From Hemerocallis citrina (lineage: Eukaryota > Streptophyta > Magnoliopsida > Asparagales > Asphodelaceae), in NCBI GenBank assembly GCA_017893485.1, contig JACEHZ010000597.1, positions 372,001-436,000 on the forward strand: a stretch of DNA of 64,000 nt, in the 5' to 3' direction. Shown here piece by piece: positions 57,050-64,000 of this stretch; the first letter of the stretch is position 1; each line of letters starts with the position of its first letter. The notes beneath the pieces were generated by a model, which was not told the origin of the DNA, did no database searches, and saw only the letters and a program-made list of their open reading frames with translations. Made by a program: the position numbers and the translations under genes.

Positions 57050-57310
57050 ATGCTTACTGTGCTATTACAAAATGAAGGTGGAGATCTAATGACCTGCACG
57101 AAGTTGGTTGGAAATGAAGAAGAGGAAGACAAGAATGTATAACATCTCTCCTATGAAGAAGAGGAATACAAGAATGTATAACATCTCTCCTGATGGTTGG
57201 CCTTTCGTTAATCATCAAAACCAAGGATGACTTTGCGACAATGCGAGCTACTACAATGGTGTTGCATGAGATAAGAGATGCATTCATAGAAAACCATTTT
57301 GTGGAGGGTA
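57050..57310 (+). pseudogene. Decayed receptor-kinase C-terminus (fourth copy)
   Basis: The end reads ATMRATTMVLHEIRDAFI, matching the last residues of the copy C kinase (NMRAVAIELHAIRDTFIRH). Upstream, LLQNEGGDLMTCTK recalls the LLLQNNGEDPNHQ segment. A 39-bp tandem repeat of GAAGAGGAA...AAGAATGTATAACATCTCTCCT (57118-57195) interrupts it. It is much older than copies A-C. Confidence 0.6.
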
Positions 57311-58275
57311 ACAGAATTATGCTTTTAAATCTCAATGACTAAAAAGAGAAAATATCTTAGACATCCGTCGAGTTATTTGTTATATTATCTTTTTGTTTAG
57401 TGTATGCACTTTAAATTTCTGTGTACAATAAGTAAGCATCTGCTACTTATTTAACATTATTAAGTATTATTGTTGATATTGTTAGCAATAATAAGGTAAT
57501 CATATCTTTGTTATGAAAGTTATGTTGTTAGATAGTGATCTATATTTATGTAAGTTTTCTGGCATCACATATTCAAAATCTCATCTTGGTTGTAACAAAA
57601 TGAAAATTGAACCCTAAGACAGAGGATTAACAGCTCGAACCTTTAAAATTTTCTTAAATGCAAAGAAGTGAACACCTGCCCAGAAGTTCTAGCAAAATTT
57701 AAAAACTTCTCTTAACTTTTTTTTTCCTTGTAAAAGTCCACCCTAAAGTTTTCATGGAAAATTAAGACTTCATGTATAAGTGCACTTTGTGATCAAATAA
57801 ACCTAGCAAAATTTTAGAGTATTTTATTATATTATTTGTGAATTTTGGCGTAAACTTCAGGGATGTTTTTTCTTTTTTGCATTATATCATTTAGTATTCA
57901 TGCTCAATAGCAATCAGGTAAAGATGCTGACTAAATAACATTTATGATAATATTATGATGAATTTTAAGAGAATTTACATTGAAACATTCTTGTGAATTG
58001 TATACGCATTATGTGGGCTACATTGAGATTCAATTTTCAAAACCAAAAATAAAATAAAAATAAATAAATAAAAAATGGGAGTACACTACAAAAGAGATAA
58101 CATGAAAACCATTTCATGATTGAAGGATCGAATGCCCTAATAAAAAAGAAGCTTGAACAGGGAGGAGGGCCAAGACTCACAAAGCAACCCAATTCCTTCC
58201 CTAGCATTATTTGCAGTCTTCATGCCGCTCTTACAAGCACAAATGAAATTGCTACAACCACCATAAATAAGCCGA
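57311..58275. other. Spacer, no gene recognised
   Basis: AT-rich sequence between the kinase remnant and a GC-rich repeat; no coding or transposon ends identified. Confidence 0.5.
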
Positions 58276-58548
58276 TAATTAGGGGTGGCAACTGGGTTGG
58301 GTCGACGCGACCCGCTCAATCGAAATCGGCCCGCTCTAGATCGGTTCGGGTCTGGGTCGAACCCGAGAAGTCTAATGGGTCGACCCGGATCCGCACAAAA
58401 TGCTCGCCAACCCGCTCAACCCGACCCGCCAACCCGCTTCAAAAGCGCGACCCGCTCTGCCAACCCGCGGGTCAGAGGACCGTTTGACCCGAACGGGTCG
58501 ATCGTTCGACACGAATGGGTCAAACGTTCGACCCGGTCGATTGGCGTG
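58276..58548. repeat. GC-rich GACCCG/CGGGTC repeat segment
   Basis: Begins AGGGGTGGCAACTGGG and consists largely of GACCCG, AACCCG and GGGTCGAC variants. The start resembles a hAT-type MITE end, but I cannot find the partner end. The Copia element is inserted just to its right. Confidence 0.5.
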
Positions 58549-58564
58549 CCAAATAGAGCGCAAC

Positions 58565-58681
58565 TGTCCCATATTGGTTGTAGAGTTGTTTTGATATTTG
58601 TTCTCCTATATTTAGGTGGTATTGTACTTGGTTGAACTCAATTCAATATTCAGTATTGTTTTCATCTCTCTGATCTTAACA
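58565..58681 (+). repeat. Copia 5' LTR (117 bp)
   Basis: TGTCCCATATTGG to CTGATCTTAACA. A 16-bp internal deletion next to the TG end relative to the 3' LTR. Confidence 0.9.
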
Positions 58682-59247
58682 TTGTATCAGAGTCAATTAT
58701 CCAAATTTTCCCTTCTTAAATTCCCTCTACAAAAATTTCTTCCCAAAACCCTAGATCCAAAAAAAAAGAAAGAAAAAAAAAGGAATCATCAGCAACCCTC
58801 GTCGAGATCTACAATCGCCATCGTCAGCAACCCTTTCGTCGAGATCTACAGTCGCAGTCGCCATCGTCAGCAACCCAAACAACTCTCGTTGAGATCCACA
58901 GTCATCACTCTCCTTCAAATCTTGATCCCCCGTTCGTCCTCCCCCGTCGCCCTCACTCATCGAAACCCATCGGCTACAAAACCCGGACGACGGAACCCAT
59001 CGATCGTCGTCCTCCTTCGTCCATGCTACCCACTGACATCCAACTTCACCGCCGTCCCTGATCCAATCCGACCGAAGTCCAAGATATCAAAACCCTAGTA
59101 GCCCCCCTGTTTGTGACTTCCTCTGCTTATTTATTTTTATTTTTATTTTTTCTCTTTCTTTTTATTTCTTATCTACAAAAAAAAGAAAAAAAAAACCGAA
59201 AAAAAAACCAAAAAAAAATAAAAAAATTTGTAGGTTCTTGGATTTTC

Positions 59248-60270
59248 ATGGAGCCCCAATTTCGTCAGTACCTTCCAGCCTCCACTGATTTCCTTCTCTC
59301 CTCTGCTAAGGATTGGACTGATTGGTCTGCTTTTGTTGAGGCCACTCTTCTCAGCCATTCTTTATGGGGTCACATTGATGGTTCCACTATTCGTCCCAAA
59401 GATCCCGATGCTACCGCTTCCCCTGCCGATAAGCAACTGATTCACACATCTCAGACCCCTTGGGATGATCATGATCGTCGGATTATTGCTTTCCTTATCT
59501 CCTCTACCAACCGTAGTCTTCGTGCTGATCTTCGTGTTCGTCCTGCCAAGGCTCTTTGGCAACATTTGGTTACTCAGTATGTCCAGAATAGTGGGGCCCG
59601 TGAGTATCAGCTCCTTATTCAGTCCGTTCTTGATAGGCAAGGTGATTGTAGTATTTAGGAACATTACACAACCATGCACAATATCTAGCCCGAACTACAG
59701 CAACTAGAGCACAGTGATGTGCATGTTACTCGTGAACGTTGTCAATTTATGTTCTTTATGATGGGTCTACGACCAGAGTATCAGTCTTTATGCAGTCAAT
59801 TGATCCATCGAGATCCGGTTCCTAGTCTTGAAGCTGCTATTGCTGAGCTTGTTGCTGAAGAAACTCGGTTACGTGCTTTCCCCACTCCTGCTTCTCACCC
59901 ATCCTCTACCAGTGAAAGTGTTCTTGCTGTTGCTCACCGTACATCCTTCTCACACAAGCCTCGCCCCAGCCCTATGCTTGCTCCTTCTGCCCATCGCAGT
60001 GTTCCTGATCGTCGTCTCCATTGCACCCACTGTCAGCGGGATGGGCATACTCATAGTAACTGCTTTGTTCTGCATCCCCAGCTCCTGGTTCAGGCACAGC
60101 AGCGCAGACAGCAACAGGGTCTACCTCCTCTCCGCACACCTGGTGCGATGGCCGTCACTACGACCATGCCCTCTCCTGCTCCCTATGATATTCCACAACA
60201 CCGTCTAGCTCAGTTGACTCTTCAGAACTCGGATCAGTCCATCAGTGTTGGTTCCTCTGCTCCTACTTTC
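59248..60270 (+). pseudogene. Copia gag
   Basis: Starts MEPQFRQYLPASTDFLL at 59248. A retrotransposon gag domain (KALWQHLVTQYVQNSGAREY, later FMMGLRPEYQSL) is followed by a CCHC zinc knuckle (CTHCQRDGHTHSNC, about 60020). TAG stops at 59656 and 59686 interrupt it in the same frame. The ATG used is the one that opens the family-typical 'ME' start; an upstream ATG at 59113 adds only a hydrophobic and Lys-rich leader of low-complexity DNA. Confidence 0.85.
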
Positions 60271-63200
60271 TCTGTCACTCCTGGTATGTCTTCTTCCTGG
60301 CTTTTAGATTCTGGTGCTTCACATCATCTCACTATTAATTACACTCTTCTCACCACTCGCACTACACTGACCTCTCATGCACCGTCACTTTACACTGCCG
60401 ATGGTTCACTACTTCTTACTACACACTCCGGGTCTATTAACACTCCACCTCTCACATTACCTTTTGTCCTTTATGCCCCTCATTTATCTACGAACCTTAT
60501 TTCCATTAGTGCTTTATGTGATAGTGGCCTCACCATTACCTTTACTTCTTTGGACTGTACCATACAGGATCCTTAGACTGGTCATATGATTGGACGTGCT
60601 AGCAGACAGGGATGTCTATATCATCTAGATTTTCTTCATGCTCGTGACTCTACTTCTAGTTTTGCTGGTGTGGTCAGTTCTGATGCCGATTTGTGGCACA
60701 GATGCTTAGGTCACATTAGTGCGTCTCGTTTGAAAGATTTGGTTCGTAGTGGTGCTCTTGGTCATTTTAATTTTACTTCATTATCTGTTTGTCAGGGTTG
60801 TAAGTTAGCAAAACATTTAGCCCTTCATTTTAACAATAAAACCACTTCTCAGTCTACTCATGCATTTCAACTTATTCATTCTGACATATGGGGCCTATCT
60901 CCCACACCTTCTCAAAAAGGTTATCTCTATTATGTTAGTTTCATCGATGATTTTACTAGACACACATGGGTATTTCTTATGTGCCAATGTTCTGAGATAC
61001 CTGACATTTATCGATTCTTTACGACCATGGTTTACACTCAGTTTGGGATCGTATCAAAACCTTTCGCTCAGATGGTGCTCGTGAGTACACTTCTGCTACT
61101 ATGTGATCGATTCTTCAATCTCATGGCACCTTTTTTCAGCAATCATGCCCCCACACCCATGAGCAGAATGATGTAGCTGAACGCAAGCATCATCACATCC
61201 TTGAGACGGCTCGCGTTCTTCTACTCTCCTCTTCTATTCCTCGTTCCTTCTGGGCTAAAACTGTCATGACTTCTGTCAGTCTCATTAACATTCCTCCTTC
61301 GTCTGCCCTTTCTGGCACCACTCCTTATGAGGCTCTCTATCACTCACCACCCGACTACAGCATGCTCCGTATTTTTGGGTGCACCTGTTATGTCCTTCTC
61401 CCTCCCACTGAGTGCACGAAGCTCACTGCTCGCGCCGCTAAGTGGGTTCATCTAGGTATAAGTTCTGAGCATAAAGGTTATCGTTGTTTTGATCCTGTAG
61501 CAGGTCGTATTCGTATTTCTCGACATGTCTCCTTTGTAGAAGACTCTCCCTACTACTTGACCTCTCCTCAGGATGTTAGTTTTCTCGATCCTTCACCTGT
61601 TGGGCCTACTCCCACTCCACCCATTCCTTTTGATCCCACTCCTTTGGCTCCTGCTATAGACAGTCCCCCTAGTATTCCTCCTACAGAAACACCCCCAACT
61701 TCTCCACCGCCTCATACACCCACACCACTTGCATCCCCACAGTTGCCTACACTCACACCACCTACCTCACCTCTATATATTGACCTTCCACCACCCGTTC
61801 ACCAGTCTACACGTTCTACTACGGGCGTCCCACCACCTCGTTACACACCTGATGCCACTGATCCTTCTAACAAATTTGGCTTTGCCACTCTAGATTCTTA
61901 CTCACCCCAGTTTCATGCATATCTCACTGCTATACACACTACACGTAAGCCCCAAACCTATAAGGAAGTCGTTCAATACCCCGAGTGGAAGAAAGCTATT
62001 GCAGAGGAGTTCAGTGCCTTTAATCAGACTGGTATTTGGGATGTTGTTCCACTGCCTGTGGGTGTTTAGCCTGTTAGCTGCAAGTGGATCTTTAAGGTCA
62101 AATATCGACTTGATTGCTCAATTGAGCGGCACAAGGCTCATCTAGTTGCCCGAGGGTTTTCACAGGAGCATGGCATTGATTATGATGAGACTTTTGCCCC
62201 AGTGGCTCAGATGACCACAATTTGCACTCTTCTTGCTGTTGCCGCCGTTCGTCAGTGGCAGCTATACCAGTTGGACATGAAGAATGCTTTTCTTCATGGT
62301 ACCTTATCTGAAGTGGTTTATATGCATCCTCCTCCTGGTCTTACTACTTCTCCTCGTTATGTTTGCAGACTACGTCGTGCTATATATGATCTGAAACAGG
62401 CCCCTCGAGCATGGTTTGGGTGTTTTCGGCTTGTCATCACCAAAGTTGGCTTTCATCAGAGTTTCCAGGACCATTCCATGTTTATGCGGTCATCACCGCA
62501 GGGGATGGTACTTTTACTCTACATGTTGATGATATGATCATTACTGGGGATTACTCTGTCGACATTGTATCCACCTAGAAATACCTTCACCAGCAGTTCC
62601 ATATGAAAGACCTTGGTAAGCCACATTACTTTCTGGGTTTAGAGATTGCTCATGGATCTCCGGGGATACTCATTTCACAACAGAAATACACATCAGATAT
62701 TATTTCCGCTGCATGTCTCTCTGACAGTCGATCAGCCGATACACCCTTAGAGCTTCATGTGAAGCTTCGTCCCACAGATGGTGAGCACCTTCCTGATCCC
62801 ATTAGATACAGACAGATTGTTTGACAGCTTGTTTACTTATGCATGACCAGACCCGATATTGCTCACGCAGTTAGTGTTGTCAGTCAGTTTGTTTCCGCTC
62901 CTACATCAGTTCACTACGATGCTCTTCTTCGAATCCTCAGATATCTTCGAGGCACTATCACTCACTCATTATTTATGCCTTCTACATCCAAACTAGAGCT
63001 CAGTGCATATTCTGATTCAGATTGGACAGGTGATCCTACTACTAGAAGGTCTATCACAAGTTTCTGTTTATTTCTTGGTGATTTGTTGATCTCATGGTGA
63101 AGCAAGAAACAGGCAGTTGTTGCATGTTCTTCCACTGAGGCTAAGTACAGAGCAATGGCAGCTACTACTAGAGAGATTGTTCATGTTCGTTGGCTGTTAT

Positions 63201-63469
63201 CAGATATGGGTGTCACTCTTACTGGAGCTACTCCTCTTCATTGTGATAACCGGAGTGTATTGCATATTGCAAGCAACCCGGTCTTTCATGAGAGAACAAA
63301 GCATATAGAGATTGATTTTCATTATGTTCGTGAGCGCTTATAGGCAGGGACCGTTTCTCTCCATTCTGTTACCTCTTCCCAGCAAACTGCAGACTTCTTC
63401 ACCAAATCCCATACTGTTCAGAGATTTCGATACTTAGTAGACAAACTCACATTGTTTAACCCATCGTGA
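60271..63469 (+). pseudogene. Copia pol (protease, integrase, RT, RNase H)
   Basis: Protease SSWLLDSGASHHLT (60295), pre-integrase zinc finger (WHRCLGHIS...CQGCKLAKH), integrase with catalytic D, D, E in FQLIHSDIWG, FRSDGAREY and HEQNDVAERK, RT (KARLVARGFSQ-like, YQLDMKNAFLHG, then VDDMIITGD), RNase H (AYSDSDWTGDPTTRRS, ACSSTEAKYRAMA, HCDNRSVLHIASN) and a C-terminus ending LTLFNPS with TGA at 63467. Stops: TAG at 60574, 62067, 62576 and 63341; TGA at 61104, 62822 and 63098. Frameshifts near 61050 and 62525. It cannot make an active polyprotein. Confidence 0.92.
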
Positions 63470-63482
63470 GTTTGAGTAGGAG

Positions 63483-63622
63483 TGTTAGATATTAGTATAG
63501 TCCCATATTGGTTGTAGAGTTATTTTGATATTTGTTCTCCTCCTATATTTAGGTGGTATTGCACTTGGTGGAACTCAATTCAATATTCAGTATTGTTTTC
63601 ATCTCTCTGATTTATCTTAACA
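63483..63622 (+). repeat. Copia 3' LTR (140 bp)
   Basis: TGTTAGATATTAGTATAG to TTATCTTAACA; followed by the GCAAC target duplication. Confidence 0.92.
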
Positions 63623-63646
63623 GCAACGATCTGTTTTTTTTTCTTT

Positions 63647-63667
63647 GGGGGGGGGGGGGGGGGGGGG
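63647..63667. repeat. Poly-G run of 21
   Basis: Twenty-one consecutive G between a T-rich stretch and GGAGGATTTTTT; length likely unstable or uncertain. Confidence 0.9.
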
Positions 63668-63684
63668 AGGATTTTTTAATTCCA

Positions 63685-64000
63685 TTTTAACCCTATAAAT
63701 ACCCCCATATCCCCAATACAATTTTTCACACCTCTTCTACTCTCTTACTCTCTCTACTACAATTTTGCAATCTTAAATTCTCAAATCAATCAACAACATT
63801 TTTACAATTCCGATCGTATCCAAGGCGTCAACAAATTCTCTCAACTAATTTTTTATCAAATTTTCTACCGACTACTTCTACCACTACCGACGACTACCGC
63901 ATTCAACTTCAACTTCTTCTACCACTACCGACAACTACGTCTTTTACAACTCTCTCCTCACTATTATTTTCTTTCATTTACATATTCGATTATTTCCGGA
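63685..64000 (+). promoter_or_regulatory. Promoter- and leader-like segment at the window edge
   Basis: CCCTATAAATACCCCC (63692-63707) resembles a TATA box, followed by about 280 bp of CT/CA-rich leader without an ATG-led frame that I can support. The transcribed unit, gene or transposon, would lie beyond the window. Confidence 0.35.

Larger units (their letters stand above)
58565..63622 (+). mobile_element. Full-length Copia LTR retrotransposon, inactivated
   Basis: LTRs at 58565-58681 and 63483-63622 are flanked by a perfect 5-bp duplication GCAAC (58560-58564, 63623-63627). A primer-binding site TTGTATCAGAGTC (58682) and a polypurine tract GAGTTTGAGTAGGAG (about 63468-63482) lie inside the LTRs. 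The domain order gag, protease, integrase, RT, RNase H is that of Copia. The 5' LTR lacks 16 bp after its TG that the 3' LTR has; otherwise only about three substitutions and two small indels distinguish them, so the insertion is fairly recent. The frame is broken at many points. Confidence 0.95.

Noticed and set aside
58116..58635. Arg/Pro-rich frames on both strands
   Set aside because: They reflect the GACCCG repeat segment, with no conserved domain and equal openness on both strands.

Overview
This window looks like nuclear DNA of a flowering plant, most likely a eudicot. It is AT-rich and has spliceosomal introns, a small tandem cluster of LRR receptor-kinase genes of the non-RD FLS2/EFR/Xa21 type (all broken), and many plant transposons: LINEs, Copia and Gypsy LTR elements, a TRIM, hAT elements, Helitrons and MITEs. 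No bacterial, organellar or rRNA genes are seen. Nothing in the sequence fixes the species. I found no clearly intact protein-coding gene; every recognisable coding unit is truncated or interrupted.

Layout. 0-1 kb: a GC-rich two-exon fragment of a coiled-coil protein on the minus strand. 1.09-5.49 kb: a 4.4-kb solo LTR with a perfect 5-bp target duplication, containing a 114-bp tandem repeat. 5.5-7.8 kb: a Gypsy-like LTR remnant and a dead LINE fragment (minus). 7.8-16 kb: diverged repeated blocks carrying a solo LTR (9.3-9.85 kb) and a 2.27-kb hAT element (12.65-14.92 kb), which itself holds a nested hAT MITE and a tRNA-Thr-like sequence. 15.8-18.4 kb: two LINE-type pseudogene pieces and two MITEs. 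18.5-31.8 kb: repeated exon-like modules on the minus strand, a 2.5-kb tandem duplication with a hAT MITE in only one copy, further MITEs, a foldback, a 1-kb palindrome-rich TIR element and two tiny Helitrons; a promoter and first-exon candidate for a minus-strand transcript lies at 31.4-31.83 kb. 35.3-40.7 kb: a large Gypsy-type LTR split by a composite TRIM array (36.3-39.2 kb).

42.1-57.3 kb: the receptor-kinase cluster. Copy A has all domains but several stops, copy B lacks its middle LRRs and breaks off in the kinase, and copy C lacks the N-terminus and is fused directly to B. A 6.4-kb LINE sits in the upstream region of copy A, and copy B keeps the empty site. A decayed fourth kinase C-terminus follows. 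58.56-63.62 kb: a full-length but inactivated Copia element with LTRs and a 5-bp target duplication. The window ends in a poly-G run and a promoter-like stretch.

The most unusual structure is the TRIM composite. Six LTRs and five internal domains (four LTRs forward, two inverted) lie between one perfect 5-bp target duplication, so both outer ends are LTR 5' ends. Its LTR termini match those of the 4.4-kb solo LTR. Several insertions can be ordered in time because paralogous copies within the window keep the empty sites.
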